From CALINF01 sp039980455 (GTDB lineage: Bacteria > Pseudomonadota > Gammaproteobacteria > Pseudomonadales > Halieaceae), in the NCBI GenBank assembly GCA_039980455.1, contig JBDXCG010000006.1, positions 62,001 to 126,000 on the forward strand: a stretch of DNA of 64,000 nucleotides, given 5' to 3'. Shown one piece after another: positions 53,402-60,966 of this stretch. Numbering within the stretch: the first letter of the stretch is position 1; each line of letters begins with the position of its first letter. Position numbers and translations under genes: made by a program. Under the pieces are notes generated by a model, which saw only the letters and a list, made by a program, of their open reading frames with translations, ran no database searches and had not been told where the DNA came from.

Positions 53402-54646
53402 ATGAGAAAACACGGCTTCAGTACCCTTTTCGCAGTCGCGGCATTTGTAGGTGCTACTGCTTCTCAAGCGGCGGTTCATCGCGTCTATCCGGGTGAATCT
53501 ATCCAGGACGCCATTGATGTGGCGGCACCGGGCGATACGGTTCTGGTTGAGCCGGGTGTCTACGAAAACCCTAATACAGGAGAGGATGACAAGTATGGTC
53601 TACGGATCAGTACGCCTAACCTGCGCTTGATAGGTAAGGTGAAGAAGGGTCGTGGAGAAGATGGCAAAGTCATCATTCGTTACAAAGACGACGGGGATGA
53701 AGATAAGAAGACCGGGCAACAAACGGGTATCTACGCAGCTCCAGCGGGCTGTGATTACGATGTGAAGGATGACAGCGATGAAGGCCAAGCTTGTCGTAGC
53801 AATGAGCTCAAAGGCTTCTATTTACGCGGTTTCACGGTTGAAGACTTCCCGGTTAATGGAATCCAAACACGCTGGGTAGATGGGTTCGAGTTCGTCCGCA
53901 ATGAATCGGCACGCAACCTTAACAATGGCATCTACCCAACGCTGTCGGCGAATGGTTTAGTTCGCAACAATGAGTCTTATGGCTCTCTCGACACCGCCAT
54001 GTGGGTAGCGGGCTCCGAGAATGTGCGCGTGATTGGCAACGAGCTCTACGATAGTACAATTGGTTTCGAGATAACTGTGTCCAACAACGTAAAAGTGGCG
54101 CATAACGAAATCTATCAAAATACGGTTGGCGTGGGCCTCTTTCATCCAAATGGGGCTGGCAACCCGCAGCTTCCTGAGATGAAAGATTGGGTTATAGAGC
54201 ACAACGATATCCGTGAAAATAATCTGCCTAATCCTGCAGACCCAGGCTCGTTCCAGGGTGGATTACCACCTGGCTATGGTGTTTTACTTTTAGGAGTTAG
54301 CGATCATGTTGTTGCAAAAAACGACGTGTCGGATAATAACGGTGCGGGGATCGGTATTCTTGGCTGGTGTACGGCTACATCGCTAGGTAATCCGGCGAGA
54401 AATTGTGTTAATGATCCTCCACAGGCGGACCCTTCTGCTAATAACAATTTTGTAGCGCTTAATCGAATGACTGGCAATGGTGAAGCGCCTCCGCCGATCG
54501 GTCTGCCTGGTGTCGATATTCTATATGTTCAGACTCCTCCCATTGAGCCGGGCACAGGTAACTGCTTCAAGAAAAACAAGCCTAAGAACGACGTCACATT
54601 CTATTCATCCGAGCCTGATGGCGAGCTCCCTACCGACGGTTGCTAA
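53402..54646 (+). CDS. Exported right-handed parallel beta-helix protein
   Basis: This 414-residue protein (from ATG 53402; an ATG at 53387 adds 5 residues) has a signal peptide ending near ASQAA. The mature N-terminus carries the PbH1/NosD-like opening RVYPGESIQDAIDVAAPGDT then VLVEPGVYEN. A ladder of Asn-rich turns follows (VRNNESYGS, VIGNELYDS, VAHNEIYQN, IEHNDIREN, VAKNDVSDN), typical of a parallel beta-helix. Six or more cysteines occur, including CDYD, CRSN, CTATS and CVND. Such proteins are polysaccharide lyases, adhesins or surface proteins; no catalytic site was identified. It has its own strong promoter and a strong terminator, so it is a well-expressed monocistronic gene. Confidence 0.85.
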   Translation: MRKHGFSTLFAVAAFVGATASQAAVHRVYPGESIQDAIDVAAPGDTVLVEPGVYENPNTGEDDKYGLRISTPNLRLIGKVKKGRGEDGKVIIRYKDDGDEDKKTGQQTGIYAAPAGCDYDVKDDSDEGQACRSNELKGFYLRGFTVEDFPVNGIQTRWVDGFEFVRNESARNLNNGIYPTLSANGLVRNNESYGSLDTAMWVAGSENVRVIGNELYDSTIGFEITVSNNVKVAHNEIYQNTVGVGLFHPNGAGNPQLPEMKDWVIEHNDIRENNLPNPADPGSFQGGLPPGYGVLLLGVSDHVVAKNDVSDNNGAGIGILGWCTATSLGNPARNCVNDPPQADPSANNNFVALNRMTGNGEAPPPIGLPGVDILYVQTPPIEPGTGNCFKKNKPKNDVTFYSSEPDGELPTDGC

Positions 54647-54667
54647 TCGGACGAACCATTTTATTTG

Positions 54668-54701
54668 AAACCCGGGGCGCCCTTCGCGCCCCGGGTTTTT
54701 T
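54668..54701 (+). terminator. Strong intrinsic terminator after the beta-helix gene
   Basis: A perfect 13-bp stem (54668-54680 and 54686-54698, core CCCGGGGCGC) with a 5-nt loop is followed by a T-rich tract (TTTTTTATTTT). It lies 22 bp after the stop codon and separates this gene from the RidA-like gene. Confidence 0.9.
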
Positions 54702-54729
54702 ATTTTCTGCTTATAGGTAAAGGATCCAA

Positions 54730-55926
54730 ATGCATAACTCACCATCTGCCGAACAATTTGAGGCACACGGCTGTTCAGTTACTTTACGTCGACTAGAAGG
54801 CCCCAAAGCACTCGAGCTCTTCTTAAGCTGCCAGCCACCTGCCGATGTGATGGACGCTGGCGAGCAAGCCGAGGCAATTTATCATGCGATAGATACCGTT
54901 CTTCAGGAGGAGGGTGGAAGCTCCGCGTCTGTGGTATCTGAAATGGTGTTTTTGCGAGACCCTGGATCCAACGTAGCCTTGGTTCGGGAGGCTCGCGATA
55001 GAGTACTTGCCAGTACCACTGCCGCATCTGGAGCAGCGCTAATCGAAATTGAGCAGCCTCCATTGAACGAACACAATTGCCTGGAGGTGTCTGTCCAGGC
55101 CGTTCTGCCCATCGAGTCTATGCAACGTCAACCCATCGAGGTTGAACCTACCTGTAGCTGCGCCGAGTGTTTGAGTGCACACGGTCTACGGATTCAACTG
55201 GGCGAAGAAGCCCGCTTTTATGCAAGCGGGTTGTGTGGTGCCGGTGATAATGCCTACGAACAAACCACCAATATGTTTACCCTTGCTGAAGAGCTACTGC
55301 AGAAGGCCGGTATGGAGTTCAGCGATGTGGTGCGTGCTTGGATTCATCTGGGCGAGATGGAGCGCGACTATCCAGAGCTGAACAAGTCTCGGCGTGAGTT
55401 CTTCAAAGCGCGCGGTATTGATCCTGTTCCAGCCAGTACGGGTATCGGTGGAAATCCAATCTCTGGATCTCACAATCTTTGTCTTGGAGTGTACGCAGTA
55501 AAAGCAGGAGAGCCTCCGGTGCGCACGGTAATGACCTCGCCCACGTTAAACGAGGCAGGAGAGTATGGTGCGGACTTTGTTCGTGGCATGAAAATGGCAG
55601 AGTCGAACAAAATTGCGTTACATGTTTCTGGAACTGCCAGTATTGATGAGGAGGGCAGAACAGCACACGTGGGCGACTTTGAAGCACAGGTAGATCGTAT
55701 GCTGGTGAACGTATCCGCGTTGCTTGAGCGTCAAGGCGCGTCGATTGGCGATATCGTGTCTGCGATTACCTACTTAAAGCACCCCTCAGATGCTGATCGC
55801 TTTCGAGAGAAACTTCATGAGGCGGGTTTCGGGGGCTTCCCTAACGTGATGGTAGTGGCAGAAGTCTGCCGGCCTGAGCTTCTGTGTGAAACAGAAGTGC
55901 TCGCGGTTCTTCCTGTTACTAGCTGA
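54730..55926 (+). CDS. Multi-domain RidA/YjgF-family protein, possibly chorismatase-like
   Basis: This 398-residue protein has three regions: an N-terminal RidA-like domain (about 1-135), a middle domain (about 155-270, FYASGLCGAGDNAYEQT...WIHLGEM...VPASTGIGG) and a C-terminal classical RidA domain (about 290-398, LHVSGTASIDEEG, GDFEAQVDRML, VAEVCRPELLCETEVLAV) with the Arg and Glu of the RidA ligand site. Single RidA proteins are about 130 residues. A long version with VSGTASI plus PASTGIG recalls the FkbO/Hyg5/XanB2 chorismatases, which have a RidA-like fold. AAGGA lies 5 nt before the ATG. No aromatic-metabolism genes flank it, so the reaction is unresolved. Confidence 0.8.
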   Translation: MHNSPSAEQFEAHGCSVTLRRLEGPKALELFLSCQPPADVMDAGEQAEAIYHAIDTVLQEEGGSSASVVSEMVFLRDPGSNVALVREARDRVLASTTAASGAALIEIEQPPLNEHNCLEVSVQAVLPIESMQRQPIEVEPTCSCAECLSAHGLRIQLGEEARFYASGLCGAGDNAYEQTTNMFTLAEELLQKAGMEFSDVVRAWIHLGEMERDYPELNKSRREFFKARGIDPVPASTGIGGNPISGSHNLCLGVYAVKAGEPPVRTVMTSPTLNEAGEYGADFVRGMKMAESNKIALHVSGTASIDEEGRTAHVGDFEAQVDRMLVNVSALLERQGASIGDIVSAITYLKHPSDADRFREKLHEAGFGGFPNVMVVAEVCRPELLCETEVLAVLPVTS

Positions 55927-55976
55927 GCAATCGGCAGTTAGCAGCTAAATAATACTGGCTTACGCACGCACACGGC

Positions 55977-57329
55977 CTAAAAGGTCAGGCTGAACTTGGC
56001 GCCGCCAGATTCACTACTTCCCAACGCTACGCTACCCCCATGTGCCAGCATCACCTGGCGAGTGAGTGCTAGCCCTACACCAGAACCGTCGCGCTTGGTT
56101 GTAAAGAAGGGGACGAAGATCTTGCCGGCAAGGTCGGGATCAATCCCCGGGCCATTGTCGGCGACCTCCAGGCAGACATGGCCGTTTCGATTGAGACTGG
56201 CCGTCATCGAAACGCTGGGCGCTTCGTGGCCCACTAGCGCTTGCTCGGCGTTTTTGAGCAGGTTCAATAGCACTTGCTCCAGCATGTCTGCATCAGCCGT
56301 GAGTTGTAGCGATTCGGGCTCTACCTGTATCGCCAAATTTATTGAGCTGGTCTCCCAGCCTGTGGCTACCAACTGAGCCACATTGGCGAACAACTCACTA
56401 ACCTCAACCGGCTGCTTGTTGGGCGTTGGCAGGCGAGTAAGCTGTCGATAGCTTTGTACAAACTGCAGCAGGCCATCTGAGCGCCTGGCCACAGTTTCCA
56501 CTGCGCTTTTTACATCAGCGAGTTCTTCTACCACGTCCGGGTGATCGGCCACTTTACTCGTCGCATCTTCCACCAGGTCGACGGCGGTCTCAGCCAATGA
56601 AGCAACTGGCGTGATGCTGTTCATAATCTCATGCGTTAACACTCGCACCAGATCCTGCCAGGCTTGAAGTTGCACGCCATCCAGTTCACTTTGAATATTC
56701 TGCAGGCTAACCAAGCGCTCCATTTCGCCGCCGATAATGATTTCAGTGGCAGACAAAATCAGGCGCTGCTCTACGATATCCATCAGGAATACGGCGAGTC
56801 GTCTTTCACCGGGTGCAACTACTGACATCTGGCGGTAGAAGTCCTCGCCAAAGCTGCGCAGATCTTCGAGGCGCTCCACTTTAACACTGCCAAACAAGCG
56901 CCGTGCGGCGTTATTGTGTAAACGAATTTTGCCATCGATATGAACTGACAGCAGGGGCACGGGCACATGCTCCATGAGCGCCTTGAGGTGACGCAGGCTC
57001 TCCTCCTGTTGCGTGCGCATGTTCTGAAAGCGCTCAATAATGCCGGTGAATACTTCGCCCAATTCTTCAAAGCCGGCACCAACCTCTTGCATCTTGAAGC
57101 GCTGGCCAAAGTCCGCGTAGCGAATCACATCCAGAAAGCGCGTCAGCTCCGCATTGGTGCGGCTAACAAACCGCACGATCTCTAAAAGTTGCGCCAATGT
57201 CAGCAACCCAACCAGAAAACGCAAGGTGGGGTAGCCCGGAACACTGAACAGATAGACGGCGGTTCCCAGTACAAGAACCAGCGCGAATACGCGTATCCCG
57301 ATTAGCAGTGAGAAGTTTTTAAAACCCAT
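55977..57329 (-). CDS. NtrY-like sensor histidine kinase
   Basis: This is a 450-residue membrane kinase with two N-terminal helices (about residues 9-28 and 33-52) and almost no periplasmic loop, then a HAMP/linker-like segment, a PAS-like region (about 100-200), HisKA with His233 in THEIMNSITP, and HATPase_c with NLLKNAEQAL, DNGPGI and GSGVGLALTRQVM. The Pro and Asn spacing of the H box is typical of NtrY/AtoS-like kinases. The short loop suggests it senses a membrane or cytosolic cue. The ATG at 57329 overlaps the regulator gene by 11 bp, with GGAG inside it, so kinase and regulator are coupled. Together they probably control the efflux operon. Confidence 0.92.
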   Translation of the reverse strand: MGFKNFSLLIGIRVFALVLVLGTAVYLFSVPGYPTLRFLVGLLTLAQLLEIVRFVSRTNAELTRFLDVIRYADFGQRFKMQEVGAGFEELGEVFTGIIERFQNMRTQQEESLRHLKALMEHVPVPLLSVHIDGKIRLHNNAARRLFGSVKVERLEDLRSFGEDFYRQMSVVAPGERRLAVFLMDIVEQRLILSATEIIIGGEMERLVSLQNIQSELDGVQLQAWQDLVRVLTHEIMNSITPVASLAETAVDLVEDATSKVADHPDVVEELADVKSAVETVARRSDGLLQFVQSYRQLTRLPTPNKQPVEVSELFANVAQLVATGWETSSINLAIQVEPESLQLTADADMLEQVLLNLLKNAEQALVGHEAPSVSMTASLNRNGHVCLEVADNGPGIDPDLAGKIFVPFFTTKRDGSGVGLALTRQVMLAHGGSVALGSSESGGAKFSLTF

Positions 57330-58716
57330 ACTTCTCCATACGTCTATAGAGCGCGGCCCGGGTTATTCCTAACTCCTTCGCGGCGTGGCTGATGTTATAG
57401 CGGTGTTTTTGCAATGCTGTCTCGATAACGCGCTTTTCCATGTCGCCCAAATTCAGCCCATAGTCGCTGATCGATGGCTCGCTTTCTGCCTGTTGCGCTG
57501 GTGCACTGACGGGCGCCTTCAATTGCAGGTCCTCGATGTCATAGCTGCCATTTTCGGCCAGAATAACTGCGCGCTCTGTGGCGTGGCGCAGTGCCCTGAC
57601 ATTCCCTGGCCAATCATAAGCTTGCATGGCCTCCAGCGCTCGCTCTGAAAATTGCAGTTGAGGTTTGTGATACTTGCGTGCGTACAGCCCCGCGTAATAG
57701 GTCGCTATCTCCACGATATCCTCGCGCCGCTGACGTAGTGGCGGTAATGTGAGTTCAACGGTATTGAGCCGAAACAACAAGTCCTGTCTGAATATGGCTT
57801 CGTCGGCGAGTTGAGCGCGCGTTACGTTGGTGGCAGAGATCACCCGTACGTCAAATCCTACAGACTTATTGCTGCCTACGGGCGTGACCTGACGCTGCTC
57901 GAGTACTGTCAGCAACTTGGCCTGTAAGTGCAGTGGGATATTGCCGATCTCGTCGAGAAAGAGAGTGCCGCCGTTGGCTGCTTCCAATCGGCCAATGCGA
58001 TCTTCATTGGCGCCGGTGAATGCGCCCTTACGATGACCAAACAACTCGGATTCGAATAGTGTCTCCGACACGGCGCCCAAGTCGATCGACATGAACGCAG
58101 CGTTGGCTCGGTTGCTGCGTTGGTGCACCAGTCTGGCCGCAAGCTCCTTACCCGTGCCATTCTCTCCCATGATCAGAATGTTTGCGTCGGTGGGGGCAGA
58201 GCGCTCAATCAGTGACAACACTTCCCTGATGGCTGCTGAGCTACCCAGCAGAGACTGCTCACTTGCGCTACTGGCGGCGGCGAGCGCCTTGTTACTGAGT
58301 TTTAGTGACTGCGCTTCAGCGCGACTGGCTCGAAGTTTCACTGCAGCAGACAATGTGGCTACTACCTTCTCGTTCTGCCAGGGCTTGGCGACAAAATCGG
58401 TGGCGCCGTGCTTCATGGCCTCTACTGCTACGCTCATGCTGCCGTGCGCGGTAATCATGACGACTACAGCGTCGGGGTCCATCTCCAGAATCCGCGCTAG
58501 CCAAATAAAGCCCTGCTGCCCGCTGCTTTCTCCGGGCGAGAAGTTCATATCAAGCAAGATGGCATCAAAGTGATTGGCGCTGAGCAAGGCGGGTAGCTGC
58601 GTGGGATCGTTACACGTCTGCACATGCCCAAATTGACGTTTTAGCAGCAGTTTGCCCGCTGTGAGGATGTCCTCATCGTCGTCAACGATCAGTATGTTTC
58701 GCTGTTTGTCGGTCAC
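57319..58716 (-). CDS. NtrC-family sigma54-dependent response regulator
   Basis: This 465-residue regulator starts at GTG 58716, which has GGGAGAG just upstream; an ATG at 58737 would add seven residues. The receiver domain has Asp56 in ILLDMNFSPG. The AAA+ domain has Walker A GENGTGKE, the sigma54-contact loop GAFTGA intact, Walker B GTLFLDEIGN and an arginine-finger region RQDLLFRL. A Fis-type helix-turn-helix ends the protein (ISHAAKELGITRAALYRRM). It should therefore activate sigma54 promoters. A clear -24/-12 site lies on the other side of the divergent region, before the adaptor gene. Confidence 0.95.
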   Translation of the reverse strand: MTDKQRNILIVDDDEDILTAGKLLLKRQFGHVQTCNDPTQLPALLSANHFDAILLDMNFSPGESSGQQGFIWLARILEMDPDAVVVMITAHGSMSVAVEAMKHGATDFVAKPWQNEKVVATLSAAVKLRASRAEAQSLKLSNKALAAASSASEQSLLGSSAAIREVLSLIERSAPTDANILIMGENGTGKELAARLVHQRSNRANAAFMSIDLGAVSETLFESELFGHRKGAFTGANEDRIGRLEAANGGTLFLDEIGNIPLHLQAKLLTVLEQRQVTPVGSNKSVGFDVRVISATNVTRAQLADEAIFRQDLLFRLNTVELTLPPLRQRREDIVEIATYYAGLYARKYHKPQLQFSERALEAMQAYDWPGNVRALRHATERAVILAENGSYDIEDLQLKAPVSAPAQQAESEPSISDYGLNLGDMEKRVIETALQKHRYNISHAAKELGITRAALYRRMEKYGF

Positions 58717-58740
58717 GCTACTCTCCCAAGTGTTCATAAT

Positions 58741-58768
58741 CGTACAGCGTGTGTTCGATTTCGTACAC
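58741..58768. promoter_or_regulatory. Possible upstream activator site for the NtrC-like regulator
   Basis: An imperfect dyad GTGTTC-N6-GTACAC (58751-58768) and a direct repeat CGTACA at 58741-58746 and 58762-58767, spaced 21 bp, lie about 65-90 bp upstream of the -24 box. Position and symmetry suit an enhancer for a Fis-HTH regulator, but the motif is not a known consensus. Confidence 0.35.
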
Positions 58769-58812
58769 CTAAATGCGGATTCAAGGGCAGGTATTTCTAA
58801 CTTTATCAATAA

Positions 58813-58825
58813 TATCAATGGCTTA
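58813..58825. promoter_or_regulatory. IHF-like site between enhancer and sigma54 promoter
   Basis: TATCAATGGCTTA matches the IHF consensus WATCAA-N4-TTR exactly, within an AT-rich stretch. It is close to the -24 box (7 bp gap), nearer than usual, so this is tentative. Confidence 0.4.
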
Positions 58826-58830
58826 TAAAG

Positions 58831-58847
58831 TTGGCCCAGCGTTTGCT
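58831..58847 (+). promoter_or_regulatory. Sigma54 (-24/-12) promoter of the efflux operon
   Basis: TTGGCCCAGCGTTTGCT matches the YTGGCACG-N4-TTGCW consensus, with the invariant GG (58833-58834) and GC (58845-58846) at the required 10-bp separation. Transcription would start near 58858, 30 bp before the ATG at 58888. The adjacent divergent gene encodes an NtrC-type activator with an intact GAFTGA loop. Confidence 0.8.
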
Positions 58848-58887
58848 TTGTAGTTAGGTAGACACCCTAGAAGACAGAGACGAACGC

Positions 58888-60219
58888 ATGGGCACCATCA
58901 GCAAAATGGAACAAACCGCAGTAGACGCCGAAAGTAAGGCGGCTGTGGGTGCGAGCATGGACCGCGTCATCGAAAAGAAACGCTCTCCCGCAAAAATAGC
59001 CGGTTTAGCTTTGGCGATTGTGGGAGTGGTGGTGCTCGTGGCGTACTGGTTTACCTCGCCGGGTGGTCGCAGTCTGAGTATTGCCAACGACCGCGTGATG
59101 CTGTCGCCGGTACAAACCGGAATTTTCGAGGATACGATCCCGGTGAGGGCGAGGGTAGCGCCACTCAAAACCGTCTTCTTGGATGCCATTCAGGGTGGGC
59201 GGGTAGAAGAGATCCTCATCGAAGATGGCACCGAAGTTGAAATAGGGCAGCCTATTGCTCGCTTGTCTAACTCCGACCTGCAATTGAGTGTGATGAATAC
59301 GGAGTCGCGGGTGATGGAGCAGCTCAACAGCATGCGTGATCAGGAATTGCGTCTGGAGCAGAACCGCCTCTCACACAAACGCACACTGGTAGATGTTGAT
59401 TATGAGATTCGCCGGTTGGGCCGCGAGATTGAGCGCCAGGAGGGATTGTTGGATAAGGGGCTGTCAGCGCAGTCCAATTTCGACAACCTGATCGATGAGT
59501 TGGAATACAACCGGTCCAGACGCACAGTGACTTTAGAGAGCCAGGCGTCAGATGAACGTTTGATGGCCAATCAGTTGGCGTTCTTTAAGGGCAACACCGA
59601 AGTCATGGAAGCCAATTTACGTTTTGCGCGTCAGAGTCTTGAGGAGCTGAACGTGAAGGCGCCCGTAGCCGGCAAGCTGTCTGGCTTTGATATGGAGGTT
59701 GGTCAGAACGTACCCCGCGGCACTCGCATAGGACAAATAGATAACGCCGACGAATTCAAGCTCACTGCGAGCATCGACGAATTCTATCTGGGGCGTATTG
59801 ATATCGATCAGCAAGTGACTTTTGAGCAGGACGGCGAAGATTTTTCACTTCGAGTCGCCAAGATATACCCCAATGTAGAAAGCGGTCAGTTTGAAATCGA
59901 CATGCAGTTTCTGCAAGAACCTCCCCGTGGGCTGCGACGCGGGCAGACCATTCAAGCCAAGTTAACCCTTGGGGATGCCAGCGAGGCGTTGCTCATTCCC
60001 AACGGCACGTTCTTTCAGGATACCGGTGGCAAATGGATATTTGTTGCCAGCCCCGATGGCAGCAGCGCGATCAAGCGGACCGTACAGTTGGGTCGCCGCA
60101 ACACACGATTTATTGAAGTGCTCGATGGGCTTCAAGCAGGTGAAACCGTAATCACTTCTCCCTATAGCGGCTTCCGCGATATGGATGTGCTTCTGCTCAA
60201 CGAATCCAATACTCAATAA
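58888..60219 (+). CDS. Efflux adaptor (membrane fusion protein, MacA/HlyD-like)
   Basis: This is a 443-residue adaptor with a cytosolic N-terminus (about 30 residues), one membrane anchor (about 33-53, IAGLALAIVGVVVLVAYW), lipoyl halves around VFLDAIQGGRVEEILIEDGTEVEIG (two adjoining stretches) and LNVKAPVAGKLSGFDMEVGQNV, a long helical hairpin between them (about residues 150-245), and a beta-barrel/MP domain with FFQDTGGKWIFVA. It links an inner-membrane pump with an outer-membrane channel. It is the first gene of a three-gene operon behind a sigma54 promoter, with an ABC ATPase and a large permease following. Confidence 0.92.
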   Translation: MGTISKMEQTAVDAESKAAVGASMDRVIEKKRSPAKIAGLALAIVGVVVLVAYWFTSPGGRSLSIANDRVMLSPVQTGIFEDTIPVRARVAPLKTVFLDAIQGGRVEEILIEDGTEVEIGQPIARLSNSDLQLSVMNTESRVMEQLNSMRDQELRLEQNRLSHKRTLVDVDYEIRRLGREIERQEGLLDKGLSAQSNFDNLIDELEYNRSRRTVTLESQASDERLMANQLAFFKGNTEVMEANLRFARQSLEELNVKAPVAGKLSGFDMEVGQNVPRGTRIGQIDNADEFKLTASIDEFYLGRIDIDQQVTFEQDGEDFSLRVAKIYPNVESGQFEIDMQFLQEPPRGLRRGQTIQAKLTLGDASEALLIPNGTFFQDTGGKWIFVASPDGSSAIKRTVQLGRRNTRFIEVLDGLQAGETVITSPYSGFRDMDVLLLNESNTQ

Positions 60220-60245
60220 TTTCAGTCTCCCAAGAGGAAATACCA

Positions 60246-60926
60246 ATGTTAAAGCTGAATAATTTGTCCAAGTTTTACCGTACCGACGAAGTTGAAACTG
60301 TTGCTCTGAACTCAGTCAATGTCGGTATTGAGCAAGGCGAATTTGTCGCCGTAATGGGCCCATCGGGCTGCGGAAAATCTACGCTGCTCAATGTGATTGG
60401 CATGCTCGATAAGCCTACCGAAGGGGAGTACTTCTTCATGGGCGAGAATGTTGCGGGTTATGGCGAGAGTAAGCTGAGTCAGATACGAAAGCAGAACATC
60501 GGCTTCATCTTTCAAAACTTTAATCTCATCGATGAGCTGAGCGTGCAGGAAAATATTGAACTGGCGCTGCTGTATCACGACATCAGCTCGAAAGAGCGTA
60601 AGCAACGTATCGCCCAGGTTATGGACAAAGTAGGCATAGCCCATCGCGCCAAGCATCGTCCAAGCCAACTCTCTGGTGGTCAGCAGCAGCGAGTTGCCGT
60701 AGCCAGGGCTGTGGTGGGAGATCAGTCGCTCATTTTGGCTGATGAACCTACAGGCAACTTGGACAGTGTGCATGGCCAGGAAGTGATGGAAATGCTGCAG
60801 GGCCTAAATGATGAAGGCACCACCATCGTTATGGTTACGCACTCATCGGCCCACGCCGATTATGCACGCCGCACAATCAATCTGTTCGATGGACACGTTG
60901 TTACCCAGAGCCTGCGCGCAGCCTAA
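60246..60926 (+). CDS. ABC transporter ATPase (MacB/LolD type)
   Basis: This is a 226-residue ATPase with Walker A GPSGCGKST (about residues 38-46), Q-loop FIFQNFNLIDELSV, signature LSGGQQQRVAVARA, Walker B LILADEPTGNLDS and the H-loop MVTHSSAHA. The family energises mechanotransmission-type export or lipoprotein release with an FtsX-like permease, such as the one encoded next. AGAGGA lies 7 nt before the ATG, 26 bp after the adaptor gene. All catalytic residues are present. Confidence 0.95.
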   Translation: MLKLNNLSKFYRTDEVETVALNSVNVGIEQGEFVAVMGPSGCGKSTLLNVIGMLDKPTEGEYFFMGENVAGYGESKLSQIRKQNIGFIFQNFNLIDELSVQENIELALLYHDISSKERKQRIAQVMDKVGIAHRAKHRPSQLSGGQQQRVAVARAVVGDQSLILADEPTGNLDSVHGQEVMEMLQGLNDEGTTIVMVTHSSAHADYARRTINLFDGHVVTQSLRAA

Positions 60927-60966
60927 CGCGCCATACACTACTACGCGAACGAGACAGGACATCACA

